Assembly (NCBI RefSeq): GCF_947493125.1
Contig: NZ_CANLQB010000013.1
Coordinates: 1 to 64,000 of the forward strand
DNA length: 64,000 bases
Reading direction: 5' to 3'
From: an uncultured Roseobacter sp.
GTDB lineage: Bacteria; Pseudomonadota; Alphaproteobacteria; Rhodobacterales; Rhodobacteraceae
Shown here: piece after piece, positions 17,603 to 26,897 of the stretch
Position numbering within the stretch: the first letter of the stretch is position 1
Layout of the letters: each line of letters begins with the position of its first letter
The notes under the pieces: generated by a model
Database searches by the model: none
Seen by the model: only the letters and a program-made list of their open reading frames with translations
What the model was told of the DNA's origin: nothing
Made by a program: the position numbers and the translations under genes

Positions 17603-18133
17603 AATCTGTAACTCTTCTCATCTTTGTGCTGGTTACTGGTGGAACTCGGAATGTCTAATGCGTTTATAATAAATTGATATGACCGGCTGCGCCATGCTGA
17701 ATACGCGTGAACCTGCCAAATCATTTGGAAACCGGTTAAAAACGTCACTTTCCGGTACGTCTTTACAACCATTGATAGAGTTACCCAGGTGTTCGGAGGG
17801 ATGCGAGGAATAAGGCGTCGTGCGATTCGTGGACAATTCCAGCCCTTTTCCAGCATTGATCACCGAAGCGGGCCCGAGGGGCAGGGTATGGATGTAGAGC
17901 GAAGGCGCGGGTCCCATCGCCCAATCAGGGCCAGGGTCGGGGTGCAGGACGATGGCGGACCGGAGCGATCATAAATATGAAGCAGGAACGTTTTCCATCT
18001 CTTCAGACATTGCAGGTATTGGACTGGTGTTTGCCCCGCCGCGCCCGTCGTCCTCGGACGGGTTGCCAGACTTTACTCATTTGCCGACCTTCGACATAAG
18101 CCGGAAGACCAGTTTCAGGATGTTTCTTTTGTG
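17603..18133 (+). other. 531-bp intergenic region between divergent genes
   Basis: This stretch separates the sorting-substrate gene (minus) from the GT4 gene (plus) and must hold the promoters of both. It is visibly more AT-rich than the coding DNA, mainly between 17603 and 17760. I found no convincing gene, hairpin or recognised operator. Short open frames here lack ribosome binding sites and family resemblance. Confidence 0.6.
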
Positions 18134-19399
18134 ATGTCAAAGCCAGTGCGCATCGCCTACCTCACAGCGATCTATCCAGGGGTGTCTCATACGTTCATCC
18201 TGCGGGAAGTCGAGGGGCTGCGGGCGCTTGGGCTTGATGTTGAAACCGTGTCGGTGCGCCGTCCGGGGCCGGAGCATCTGCGTGGTCCGGCGGAACGCGC
18301 TGCCGCGGAGACAACGTATTATCTTCTGGAGACCGCGCGCCGTGGCCTGAACCTGCCGGTGGCTCTGGTCGCCGCCCTGGCCCGGCCCGGTCTGTTCTTC
18401 CGGGCGCTCGGGCTGGCCTGGAACACCCGGGCACCGGGCCTTGGCGCGGGGCTCTACCAGCTGTTTTATCTGGCTGAAGCGCTTGTACTCGCACGGCACC
18501 TGCGGGCGCGCGGGGTCACGCATCTGCACAGCCATTTCGCGCAGGCCAGTGCCACGGTCGCGATGCTGACGGCCGAACTGGCAGAGATCGCCTTCAGCTT
18601 CACGCTGCACGGGCCCGCCGATCTTTACGAGCCGCACCGCTGGCGTCTGGGCGACAAGATCGCGCGCGCCGGTTTCGTGTCCTGCATCAGCCATTTCGCG
18701 CGCGCGCAGGGGATGCTGTTTTCCGATCCCGCCCACTGGCCGCGGTTGCGCATCGTGCATTGCGGCGTGGTGCCGGAAACCTATGCGCAGGCGCCGGATA
18801 CCCCCCGTGATGGCGCGGACGGGCTGCATCTTCTCTTTGTCGGCAGGTTGGCACCGGTGAAGGGGCTCAGGGTGTTGCTCGATGCGCTGGCAGCGGCCCG
18901 CGAGACCCACCCCGGCCTGCGGCTGACCATCGTCGGCGATGGCGAGGACCGGGCGCATCTCGAGGCGCTGGCCGCGCCGATGGGCGAGGCAGTGCGCTTC
19001 ACCGGATACCTCTCGCAGGACGAAGTGGCCGAAGTTCTGGCGCAGGCCGATGCCTTCGTGCTGCCGAGTTTCGCCGAAGGATTGCCGGTGGTGCTGATGG
19101 AGGCGCTGGCCGCCGGCAAGCCCGCCATCGCGCCCCGTGTCGCGGGGGTCGCGGAGCTGATCGAAGATGGACGTACCGGGTATCTGGTGCATGCCGGGGA
19201 CGTCACGGGGCTGCGCGCAGCGATCGAGCGCCTGGCGACGGATCCGGAGGCGGGCAGGGCGCTGGGGGCGGCGGGCCGCGAGACGGTGCAGGCAGAGTTC
19301 GATGCAAGGATCGAGGCCGCGCGCATCGCACGGCTGTTTTGCGCGGGACCGGGGGAGGATCTGCGCCCGGCCCCCCTCCAGCCAGAGGAGATCAGCTGA
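18134..19399 (+). CDS. family 4 glycosyltransferase (WcaL/colanic-acid type)
   Basis: 421 residues of a GT-B enzyme. The N-terminal domain opens RIAYLTAIYPGVSHTFILREVEGLRALG, a hallmark of WcaL/EpsD-like transferases. HLHSHFAQASATVAM and FTLHGPADLY follow. The C-terminal donor domain has LLFVGRLAPVKGL, LTIVGDGEDR and the SFAEGLPVVLMEALAAGKP motif containing the conserved Glu pair. The ATG (18134) is preferred over the GTG three bases upstream. Its TGA overlaps the ATG of the next sulfotransferase (TGATG), so the acceptor made by this enzyme may be sulfated by its partner. Confidence 0.88.
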   Translation: MSKPVRIAYLTAIYPGVSHTFILREVEGLRALGLDVETVSVRRPGPEHLRGPAERAAAETTYYLLETARRGLNLPVALVAALARPGLFFRALGLAWNTRAPGLGAGLYQLFYLAEALVLARHLRARGVTHLHSHFAQASATVAMLTAELAEIAFSFTLHGPADLYEPHRWRLGDKIARAGFVSCISHFARAQGMLFSDPAHWPRLRIVHCGVVPETYAQAPDTPRDGADGLHLLFVGRLAPVKGLRVLLDALAAARETHPGLRLTIVGDGEDRAHLEALAAPMGEAVRFTGYLSQDEVAEVLAQADAFVLPSFAEGLPVVLMEALAAGKPAIAPRVAGVAELIEDGRTGYLVHAGDVTGLRAAIERLATDPEAGRALGAAGRETVQAEFDARIEAARIARLFCAGPGEDLRPAPLQPEEIS

Positions 19400-20334
19400 T
19401 GGCCGAGGCCGATATCACTGCGCGCGCGTTCATCGTTTTCGGTGCGCTGCGCTCCGGCACCACGCTTCTGCGTCTGATGCTGGATGGCCACCCCCGGATC
19501 ACCTGTCCCGGTGAGATGGATTTCCTCATCGATCATCTCGATGCCACGGGCGGTTATGACCGCGCAGCGCTGCAGGCCGACCGGATCTTTCGGGCGCATG
19601 AGGCGCTTTATCCCGATCACCCGCTGTCCGAGCCGGGGCCACAGGATTTCGTCGCCCGTGTGGCTGGGCCAGAGGACGGGATGGCCGCGGTGATCCTGCA
19701 CCGGCATCTCGACAGGGCGCTCGAGGTCTTCCCGGGCATGCGTGTCGTGCACCTGATGCGCGACCCGCGCGACGTGGCGCGCTCCTCTATCGGCATGGGA
19801 TGGGCGGGCAACACCTATTACGGGGTGGATCACTGGATCGGCACGCAGCGCGACTGGCAAAGGGCGCTGCCGCAGCTGCCGGACGCACAGCGGCTGGTGA
19901 TCCGCTACGAGGATCTCATCGTGTCTCCCGAGGAAACGTTGGGGGCGATCTGCAGCTTCGTCGGGCTCGATTTTCATCCCGACATGCTCGCCTATGATGC
20001 GGACAGCAGTTATTCGAAACCCGATCCACGCCTGATCACGCAGTGGAAGCGCAAACAGAGCCCGCGCGACGTGGGGCTGGTCGAAGCCAAGATCGGGCCT
20101 TTGCTGCAGGACAGCGGCTATGCGCCCTCCGGCCATCCGCAGGCCCCGCCCTCAGCCGTGGAGCGGGCCCGGCTCTGGCTGAACAACAAGCGGGTGGTCT
20201 GGGCCTGGCGGTTCCGGCGTCACGGGCTGGTGGACCCGCTTCTGGTGAAGCTCGCGCCCCGGATCGGGCTGTCGCATCTCGGGCGATCCGCCCGGCAACG
20301 CATGGATGCAAATCGCATCCGCCATCTGAAATGA
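19399..20334 (+). CDS. PAPS-dependent sulfotransferase
   Basis: 311 residues. The PAPS 5' loop is IVFGALRSGTTLLRLMLDGH (about residues 11-30) and the 3' loop is VVHLMRDPRDVARSSIGMGW (about residues 114-133). A WAGNTYYGVDHWIGTQRDW segment and RLVIRYEDLIVSPEETL complete the usual sulfotransferase core. Translation is coupled to the glycosyltransferase by a TGATG overlap. The C-terminal 60 residues are basic and may contact membrane or glycan. It is best read as a sulfotransferase acting on the repeat unit. Confidence 0.87.
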   Translation: MAEADITARAFIVFGALRSGTTLLRLMLDGHPRITCPGEMDFLIDHLDATGGYDRAALQADRIFRAHEALYPDHPLSEPGPQDFVARVAGPEDGMAAVILHRHLDRALEVFPGMRVVHLMRDPRDVARSSIGMGWAGNTYYGVDHWIGTQRDWQRALPQLPDAQRLVIRYEDLIVSPEETLGAICSFVGLDFHPDMLAYDADSSYSKPDPRLITQWKRKQSPRDVGLVEAKIGPLLQDSGYAPSGHPQAPPSAVERARLWLNNKRVVWAWRFRRHGLVDPLLVKLAPRIGLSHLGRSARQRMDANRIRHLK

Positions 20335-20440
20335 TCTGCGCCCGCGCCCAGGCTTTCACGGAAAAGCCCGCCCTCACGGATGGCTTGACACAGGACCGGT
20401 CCACTGGAACCAGAGGACCCATCGATTTCCGGAGCGTTTC

Positions 20441-21283
20441 ATGACCCGACTTCCCAATCTCTTCATCATCGGGACACAGAAAGGTGGGTCCACCTCATTT
20501 CACCGGCACCTGGCCGGGCACCCCGACATCGGAAGCTTTCGGGAAAAGGAAATCAACCTCCTGCTCGATGGAATAGACGTCGAAAAACGGCTGCATGAGC
20601 TGGGCCCGCCGCAGGGCGGCGACCGCTATCTTCTGGACGGGTCGATCAATTACACGCGCTATCCGCGCCATGGCGGTGTGCCCGCGCGCATCGTCGAACA
20701 CGTCGGGCGCGAGACGCCGCGCTTTATCTACACGCTGCGCAACCCGGTGGACCGGCTGATCAGCCAGTATCACTGGAACGCACAGCGTTACGGCGCGCCG
20801 CGCGATCTGATGCAGGCGGTGGCCACCGACGACACCTATGTGGCGACCGGACAGTATGATCTGCAGATGCAGCAGTATCTGAAGCATTTCTCGCTGGATC
20901 AGTTCCACTTCGTCCGGTTCGAGACGTTCAGGGCAGATCCGCAGGCAGAGGTCGACAGCGCGCTGGACTGGCTCGGCCTGCCGCCGATGACCATCAACAC
21001 CGAGGTCCGGCTGGCCAGCACCAGCGCAAAGACGACCCGCGCACAGCGCTTTCCCCGGCTGCATGCCTTCCTTGCCGGCACGCCTGCGCTGCGGCGACCG
21101 CTGCAGAAACTTCTGTCCGACCGCACCCTGCGCCGTCTCAACAGTGTCATGTCCACCGAGGTGGAACGCGCACCGGTCAGCCGGGAGACGCGCCACGCGT
21201 TGCTGGAGCGGTATTTTCTCGACAGCATCGACAGGACCGAGGCGCTTCTCGGCCTTGATCTGAGCGACTGGAAAACCGTCTGA
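20441..21283 (+). CDS. PAPS-dependent sulfotransferase (heparan N-sulfotransferase-like)
   Basis: 280 residues. It opens LFIIGTQKGGSTSFHRHLAG, where the GTQKGGST loop resembles the GVQKGGTT motif of NDST/HS3ST-type sulfotransferases. FREKEINLLLDG matches the K/E-N segment seen in that group. The 3' loop is RFIYTLRNPVDRLISQYHWN near residue 97. The gene stands 106 bases after the previous sulfotransferase with its own GGAG site, and its product is clearly a different subfamily from its neighbour. It may sulfate a different position of the polymer. It converges on the SMR gene. Confidence 0.88.
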   Translation: MTRLPNLFIIGTQKGGSTSFHRHLAGHPDIGSFREKEINLLLDGIDVEKRLHELGPPQGGDRYLLDGSINYTRYPRHGGVPARIVEHVGRETPRFIYTLRNPVDRLISQYHWNAQRYGAPRDLMQAVATDDTYVATGQYDLQMQQYLKHFSLDQFHFVRFETFRADPQAEVDSALDWLGLPPMTINTEVRLASTSAKTTRAQRFPRLHAFLAGTPALRRPLQKLLSDRTLRRLNSVMSTEVERAPVSRETRHALLERYFLDSIDRTEALLGLDLSDWKTV

Positions 21284-21292
21284 CCTGCGCTG

Positions 21293-21631
21293 TCAGCGCG
21301 ACGCCACGACGATTCCCGCGAAGATCAGGGCGACGCCAGCCCATTGGTTGACCCCCAGATCCTCGTTGAAAAGCAGGTTGCCCGCCACCGCGATCATGGC
21401 AAAGCCCGCGCCCGCATAGGCGGGGTAGACCAGGCTCACCGGCAGATAATCGAGCGTCTTGGCGAAGAGAAAGACATTGCCCAGGTAGCACAGGCAAGCG
21501 CCGAGAAACCACGGAGACAAAGCCATTTGCAGGATGGGCGCACCGTCCGCGACCACCCGGCCCTGTTTCAGCAGAATCCCTGCCGTGGCATTCACGGCCG
21601 CAGCAATTCCGAGAAGAACCCAGGCATTCAT
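21293..21631 (-). CDS. small multidrug resistance (SMR/EmrE, ArnE-like) membrane protein
   Basis: 112 residues with four hydrophobic helices: NAWVLLGIAAAVNATAGILL, MALSPWFLGACLCYLGNVFL, SLVYPAYAGAGFAMIAVAG and WAGVALIFAGIVVAS. The YPAYAGAGF element is typical of the SMR/DMT fold. Drug-exporting EmrE has Glu14 in helix 1. Here helix 1 has no acidic residue, which fits the lipid-flipping ArnE/ArnF branch better than a drug pump. The ATG overlaps the methyltransferase stop (TGATG). As the last gene of the DprE1-aminotransferase operon it is a good candidate for flipping the lipid-linked sugar made by that operon. Confidence 0.78.
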   Translation of the reverse strand: MNAWVLLGIAAAVNATAGILLKQGRVVADGAPILQMALSPWFLGACLCYLGNVFLFAKTLDYLPVSLVYPAYAGAGFAMIAVAGNLLFNEDLGVNQWAGVALIFAGIVVASR

Positions 21632-22455
21632 CAGATCTTCTCCAGCACGGCCCGGCGCTGCAGCGCAAAGACCTGCGGAGCCACCCCGCACAGCACCTTG
21701 TCGATCCCGTGCAGCACCTGGAGCACAGGCCGGGGCAGGGGGATGAAGAAGGTCTTGGAGGTCACGCCGCCCGAGGCGAGATAGACGAGCGTTTCGGAAA
21801 ACCCCTGCTCCAGCACCTTGAAGCCCCCCATGCGTGTCTCGAATGCTGCGGCATCGTCAAAGAGCAGGTTCGGCACCACGTTGTTGCCCGACCACAGATC
21901 GGAGGGGTCGTTCACCGGTTTGCTGTCGTCAAACACATCGACGTCGTAGGAATACCCCTCGATCCGCATCATGTGCAGCATCATCCGCATCAGCACCGAG
22001 GCGTTCACATCCTGGACCAGGAGTTTACCGCCGGGCTTCAGGATACGGCGGACCTCGGCGAAGAATTTCGGCGGGTAGGGCACATGGTGGATCATGTTCG
22101 AGGCGATGACGAAATCGAACTGCGCGTCCTTGAAGGGCGTCTCCAGCGCATCGACCATCTTAACGTCGAGCCAGTCATATTCGTTGTAGTCGGTCAGCAG
22201 GTAGGATTTCGCCTTCAGCACATCCTTGCCGTAGCCCTGCCCGCAGCCCAGCTCGACCCCTTCCGCGGTGTCGGGGTCGATGAACCGCTGCATCCAGCGA
22301 AAGCGGTTGTCGAGCAGGAAGACAAGGTTCTTGTTCGCCCCGGCATAGAAGGCTTTACGCGCTTCGGGCACATTGCCTTCGTTGCGCATGCGGTTCTCTT
22401 CATGGGCCGGGCGGTAGGGGGCTCCGAGGATCAGGGGCCGGGCGCTGGATGTCAT
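21631..22455 (-). CDS. class I SAM-dependent methyltransferase
   Basis: 274 residues. The SAM-binding motif I is AEGVELGCGQGYGKDVLKA (about residues 64-82). MVDALETPFKDAQFDFVIAS and MIHHVPYPPKFFAEVRRILKPGG form the rest of the Rossmann core seen in Methyltransf_11 enzymes. A GAGAGGAGAG site precedes the ATG. The gene sits between the FAD oxidoreductase (11 bases upstream) and the SMR gene (overlapping). It probably methylates the sugar or amino-sugar made in this operon. The substrate is not evident from sequence. Confidence 0.83.
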   Translation of the reverse strand: MTSSARPLILGAPYRPAHEENRMRNEGNVPEARKAFYAGANKNLVFLLDNRFRWMQRFIDPDTAEGVELGCGQGYGKDVLKAKSYLLTDYNEYDWLDVKMVDALETPFKDAQFDFVIASNMIHHVPYPPKFFAEVRRILKPGGKLLVQDVNASVLMRMMLHMMRIEGYSYDVDVFDDSKPVNDPSDLWSGNNVVPNLLFDDAAAFETRMGGFKVLEQGFSETLVYLASGGVTSKTFFIPLPRPVLQVLHGIDKVLCGVAPQVFALQRRAVLEKI

Positions 22456-22466
22456 GGTCTCTCCTC

Positions 22467-23795
22467 TCAGGCGGCCTTGAGATCTTCGATCACGGTTTCC
22501 ATCCGCTTGCGGGTGCGGTGATAGACGTCCTCCATCAGAATATGGGCAAACTCGCCGTTGCGCCCGACGCTGTAGAGCCCCGGCACGCCGGTGGATTTAT
22601 TGAACTCCCGCCGCACCTCCTCATAGGCCAGACGGTAGACCGGATAGGCGATCTTGGTGCGCAGCACCCGTGCGTCGAGGAAGCGGTCCGTGATGTCGGG
22701 CACAACGTCCGAGAGCTGCTCCAGCATCCGCTGGGCGAGCGCATCATCCTCCATGTTCCACAATTCGCTGCCGGCCTCCGCCCCGATATCGACGGAGAAA
22801 TAGGTCTTGCCCTCGGGCGCGGTCCAGGGCAGCGAAATCGGTGGTTCCTGGACGCGGAAGAAGTCGTATTTCTCCTCCGGGAACCAGACCGCGACATCGG
22901 GCATCAGGTTGCGGCCCTTGAGGAAGAGGTTGACGAAAACCACGTTGGAATAGCGGAAATCCAGAAGCGGTTTGAGCACATCCGCATCGGGTGCAAGCCG
23001 CGGCAGGATGTTCACCGGCGCGGTGCTGATAACCGCCGATGCGGGCTGGACGCCGTCCGCGGTTTCCACGCCAATGGCGCGGCCGTCCTCGATCACGATC
23101 TTCTTCACCGGCGTGTTGAGCCGGATGTCACAGTCGAGCCGGTCCACGAGGCTTTTGCAGATCGCGGCAATGCCACCTTCGGGATAGGCGTGCCAGACCT
23201 TGGGCGTCTCGGGGAGATCCTGGCAGTAGCCGATTGCCACGGCTTTCTTGTTCATCCGCCCCATGGCGCGCAGGTAAAGCGTGTGCAGCACGCCCGGAAG
23301 CTTGTTGCCGATGTCGGGAGACAGCTCTTCCGCCCTGGCACCGGCGAGCCCTTCCATCAGCGGAATGGCCACGTCATGCGCCATCTCGGGCCCGACGGTG
23401 GCCTCGGCCCATTTTGCGGCATCCTTGTGGCCCCCGGGGCGGACCCCCGATGCCTCGACCAGGCGGCTTTTCAGCGCGCTCAGTGTGTAGCGGGGTACGG
23501 TGGCAAGCCCGAAGGGGTAGCTATAGGTTTTTCCCCCCAGCACGATGCTTTCGCCGAAATATTCCACATCCCGGCACTGGTCGGTCACCCCGAGCGTTTC
23601 CGCCAGCCGGTTGGTGATGAGGTGGGTGCCGAAATCGTATTTGAACCCGTCCATGTCGGTGAAGGTGGCGGCGAGCCCGGTCGCACTGCCCGAGGCCTCG
23701 AAGATAACGACAGGAAGGCCCTGCTCGCGCAGCCGTGTGGCAGCAACCAGACCGGCATATCCGGCCCCAACGATCACAACGGGATGGTCTGACAT
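22467..23795 (-). CDS. FAD/NAD(P)-binding oxidoreductase, amine-oxidase-like
   Basis: 442 residues. The N-terminal dinucleotide fold is VVIVGAGYAGLVAATRLREQG ending in the acidic VVIFEAS. FKYDFGTHLITNR near residue 52 corresponds to the second FAD contact of the protoporphyrinogen-oxidase/UDP-galactopyranose-mutase group, and GLYSVGRNGEFAHI near the C-terminus is the third. It lies 33 bases after the aminotransferase gene in the same operon. Possible roles are a sugar mutase-like isomerisation or oxidation of a lipid-linked or nucleotide sugar. I cannot choose between them from sequence. Confidence 0.78.
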   Translation of the reverse strand: MSDHPVVIVGAGYAGLVAATRLREQGLPVVIFEASGSATGLAATFTDMDGFKYDFGTHLITNRLAETLGVTDQCRDVEYFGESIVLGGKTYSYPFGLATVPRYTLSALKSRLVEASGVRPGGHKDAAKWAEATVGPEMAHDVAIPLMEGLAGARAEELSPDIGNKLPGVLHTLYLRAMGRMNKKAVAIGYCQDLPETPKVWHAYPEGGIAAICKSLVDRLDCDIRLNTPVKKIVIEDGRAIGVETADGVQPASAVISTAPVNILPRLAPDADVLKPLLDFRYSNVVFVNLFLKGRNLMPDVAVWFPEEKYDFFRVQEPPISLPWTAPEGKTYFSVDIGAEAGSELWNMEDDALAQRMLEQLSDVVPDITDRFLDARVLRTKIAYPVYRLAYEEVRREFNKSTGVPGLYSVGRNGEFAHILMEDVYHRTRKRMETVIEDLKAA

Positions 23796-23828
23796 AAAAA
23801 TACCCTTTCTTCAAAAATACCACAGGGC

Positions 23829-25292
23829 CTAGCCGCCCTGCGTCACGAACCCTTTGACATAGCTGGTGGCAATCGCCGTCACGCCCCGGCCCATCAGCTT
23901 TTCCAGAGCGGCGATGAAGCGGCGCACCTCCTCTTCGGTCACGATGAGCGGTGGCTCCAGCCGGATGACATTGCGGTTGTATTCGGTGAACGCCACGAGG
24001 ATGTCGTAGTCACGCAGCAGAATAGAGCCGATGAAGCCGCACAGAGACCCTTTGAGCTTGTCGTCCGCCTTCGACAGCACACCGCGGAAGAGCCCCGGCA
24101 TGGTCTGGCTGAAATCCTGGAATTCGAGCCCCACCATCAGCCCTTCGCCGCGCACCTCCTTGATCATATGCGGGAACTTCGCCTGCAGACGTTTCAGCTC
24201 CGAGATCAGCAGGGCCCCCTGTTTGGCGGCATTCTCCAGCAGGTCGTCGTCGTAGATCGTGTTCAGCGTCTCGATGGCGGTGGCGCAGCTTTCGCCCATG
24301 CCGCCGAAGGTCGCCTGCGCATGGATGATCGCCGTCTTCGGGTCGCCATAGGCCTGCATGTAGAAGTCCTTGCGCGTGATGACCGCGCCGACAGCCGCCT
24401 TGCCCCCGCCCAGCGATTTCGCAAGCGTGACCACATCGGGCACCACGCCTGCATGCTCAAAAGCAAAGAACTTGCCCGTCCGGCCCACGCCGCATTGTAC
24501 CTCGTCGGCGATCCAGACCACCTTGTGCGCATCGCAGAGCCTGCGCACCTCCTGCCAGTAGTCCGGCGGTGCGGTGATGATGCCCGCACCGCCCTGGATG
24601 GTCTCGAGGATGAGAACCCCGATCTCCGGGTCGCCCTCCAGACGGCGGCGCAGCGCGTCGATGTCGCCGAAGGGGACCTTCACGGTGGTGGTCATCAGGG
24701 TGAAGTCGTTCTGATAAAGCGGGCTGTCGGTGATCGACAGCGAGCCGCGGGTCTTGCCGTGAAAGGCCTTTTCGGCAAAGAGGATCTTCTTGCGCCCGGG
24801 CCCCGCCACGCGTTCGGCGATCTTCAGGGCATATTCCACCGCTTCCGATCCGGCGGTCGACAGAAACACGTGATCGAGCGTGCCGGGGGCGATCTGTGCC
24901 AGGTTATGCGCCAGCGTCGCGGCATATTGCGACATGAAGGCGATGGCGATCTCGTGGCGCTTTTCCTCCTGGAACCGTTTGCGGGCGGCGAGGATGCGCG
25001 GATGGTTGTGCCCCAGCGCAATGGAGCCGAAGCCTCCGAAGAAATCGAGGATCGCTCGCCCGTTCTGGTCGTAGTAATACATCCCCTCCGCCTTGGAGAG
25101 GGTGATCTTGTGAAAGCCCAGAAGCCGGAAGAGCCCGTATTGCGCAGGGTTGAGATGCGCCTTGAAAAGCTCCGCCACCTTCTCGTTGCTCATGGCAAAC
25201 GCGTCTTCGAGCGTCAGCAGCTCAGGCGGGGGCGGAGCCGGGGTGGTGTCCACGGGCGTGGCCTCCTCGGTGCGGATCGGTGTCTTGTTCAT
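23829..25292 (-). CDS. class III PLP-dependent aminotransferase
   Basis: 487 residues with the ornithine/acetylornithine/4-aminobutyrate aminotransferase fold. The PLP region contains LSTAGSEAVEYALKIAERV, AFHGKTRGSLSITD and WIADEVQCGVGRTGKFFAFE. DVVTLAKSLGGG holds the Schiff-base Lys. It is slightly longer than usual, with a Pro-rich N-terminus. Its ATG overlaps the stop of the DprE1-like oxidase (ATGA), the tightest link in this operon, so the two probably act in sequence. DprE1 enzymes create a 2-keto sugar lipid. An aminotransferase directly coupled to one could aminate that keto group, though this is an inference. A role in amino acid or polyamine metabolism is the conservative alternative. 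Confidence 0.85.
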   Translation of the reverse strand: MNKTPIRTEEATPVDTTPAPPPPELLTLEDAFAMSNEKVAELFKAHLNPAQYGLFRLLGFHKITLSKAEGMYYYDQNGRAILDFFGGFGSIALGHNHPRILAARKRFQEEKRHEIAIAFMSQYAATLAHNLAQIAPGTLDHVFLSTAGSEAVEYALKIAERVAGPGRKKILFAEKAFHGKTRGSLSITDSPLYQNDFTLMTTTVKVPFGDIDALRRRLEGDPEIGVLILETIQGGAGIITAPPDYWQEVRRLCDAHKVVWIADEVQCGVGRTGKFFAFEHAGVVPDVVTLAKSLGGGKAAVGAVITRKDFYMQAYGDPKTAIIHAQATFGGMGESCATAIETLNTIYDDDLLENAAKQGALLISELKRLQAKFPHMIKEVRGEGLMVGLEFQDFSQTMPGLFRGVLSKADDKLKGSLCGFIGSILLRDYDILVAFTEYNRNVIRLEPPLIVTEEEVRRFIAALEKLMGRGVTAIATSYVKGFVTQGG

Positions 25293-26659
25293 GATAGCCC
25301 AAGTCTCTCAGATTGGTGCGATTTGAAAACCCCGGCGGCCCCGATATCCCGGCGCAGCGCCTCGAAATTCTCCAGGTCGTCGTATCCGCGCCGAAAGGTT
25401 TCGGCACTCATCCGCGCATCCTTGGCCAGATAGATGCGCCCCTGGTAGGCGGTGACGATGGCATCGAGACGGTGCAGCAGCCTGGGCAGCGTCTTCGTCA
25501 TCGGAAAATCCAGCGCCAGCGTATAGCCCTGCATCGGGAAAGACAGCCCGGTGCGCGACTGTGCGCCCATCAGCTTGAGCACGGCGAGGAAGGCCCCTTC
25601 ACCGGAGGCCCGGATCGCATCAAGCATCTGGCGCAACCCGCGCAGGCTGGCAGCCAGCGGCAGGACGCATTGATACTGGACGAAACCGCGCCGCCCGTAG
25701 AGCCGGTTCCAGTGCAAGACCGCGTCGAGCGGATAGAAATAGCTGTCGTAATCCACCAGCTGTGTTTCTGTCTTGCCGCGCTGTGCCCGCCAGTAGGCCA
25801 TGTTGAAGGCGCGGGCGCTCCAGCGGTTGAGCAGGAGGTTGGGGGCATTGGCGGGCACTGACAGTCGCCGACGGGCTGGGGCCTCCAGCGGACGGGCGCG
25901 GCGCGCAGCAGGCAGATCATCGAGGCGCGCGTGCTCTCCGCGGAACAGCACCGTGCGCCCCTGCGCCGCGCCACCGGCCAGCGCATCGATCCAGGCCACC
26001 GTATAGGTCCAGTCCTGCGAGGCCTCGAAGGCGGCAAAGGCCGCCTCAAGATCCGGCGCCATCACGGTTTCCTGACGCATCCATGCGGTCTCGACAGGGA
26101 TCATCTGCAGCGCCAGACGCCGGATGATCCCGGTCAGCCCCATGCCACCCAGAGTAGCCTCAAAAAGAGCCGGGTCCTCGGTCGGGCTGCAGCGCCGAAG
26201 GCTGCCGTCTGCACCCATCAGCTCCAGCCAGAGCACATGATCTCCGAAGGCGCCGGCCGCATGGTGGTTCTTGCCATGCACATCCGCGGCTGCCGCACCG
26301 CCCAGGGTGACGAATTTCGTACCCGGCGTCACCGGCACGAACCAGCCCTGCGGCACCGTGATCGCCAGCACATCGGCGAAACTCGCACCAGCCTCGGCCT
26401 CCAGCACGCCGGAGGCGGCATCAAGCGAGACCGCCCGGCCCATCTGCGTTGTCCGGATCACACCCTGCGCCTGCAGCGCACTGTCACCATAAGCGCGCCC
26501 GGCGCCGCGCGCGATAACGGGGCCGGTCTCCAGCACCCGGTGCGCACCCTCACAGGTTTCAGGGGCATGTGTGACACATTTCAAGACCGGGTAGCGGCCC
26601 CAGCCACTCAAGAGTTCATCGGTGGGATGATGACGATATTGCAAGCCCCTTCCCCCCAA
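25289..26659 (-). CDS. DprE1-like polyprenylphosphoryl-ribose 2-oxidase (FAD)
   Basis: 456 residues. VIARGAGRAYGDSALQ and GTKFVTLGGAAAADVHGKNH are the two FAD-binding blocks characteristic of mycobacterial DprE1 and related vanillyl-alcohol-oxidase-fold enzymes, including the HGKNHH flavin-site motif. DprE1 oxidises C2 of decaprenylphosphoryl-ribose on the way to arabinose donors. The segment GYTLALDFPM aligns with the DprE1 stretch that holds the benzothiazinone target Cys, and here that position is Ala. The listed start is TTG with no clear ribosome site. A TTG five codons later follows GGAAGGGG. The gene heads the minus operon and is divergent from a GT-C gene followed by the HAD-UbiA fusion. 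Confidence 0.85.
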   Translation of the reverse strand: MGGRGLQYRHHPTDELLSGWGRYPVLKCVTHAPETCEGAHRVLETGPVIARGAGRAYGDSALQAQGVIRTTQMGRAVSLDAASGVLEAEAGASFADVLAITVPQGWFVPVTPGTKFVTLGGAAAADVHGKNHHAAGAFGDHVLWLELMGADGSLRRCSPTEDPALFEATLGGMGLTGIIRRLALQMIPVETAWMRQETVMAPDLEAAFAAFEASQDWTYTVAWIDALAGGAAQGRTVLFRGEHARLDDLPAARRARPLEAPARRRLSVPANAPNLLLNRWSARAFNMAYWRAQRGKTETQLVDYDSYFYPLDAVLHWNRLYGRRGFVQYQCVLPLAASLRGLRQMLDAIRASGEGAFLAVLKLMGAQSRTGLSFPMQGYTLALDFPMTKTLPRLLHRLDAIVTAYQGRIYLAKDARMSAETFRRGYDDLENFEALRRDIGAAGVFKSHQSERLGLS

Positions 26660-26897
26660 AATCTATAAACTTATACCAAATTACCGGGTTCACTTGTGGA
26701 TCTTGGCCCGCTCAAGTCAACGATTTTTGCCATTCCGTCGGCAATTTGCCGCAAAGCGCTCCGATGTGGATCACAAATTGACATCCTCGCGGCCTTGGGG
26801 CCATTTTAACCGGGCGGTGAAAATCATGTTCCCGACCTCCGGACCCTATCGGTAAAGATCTCTTTTCAGAACGTATGTTTAAATGGGCTGATGCGGC

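Noticed and set aside
21287-21299. GCGCT/AGCGC hairpin between convergent sulfotransferase and SMR genes as a terminator
   Set aside because: Only five pairs with a three-base loop and no T-run on either strand.
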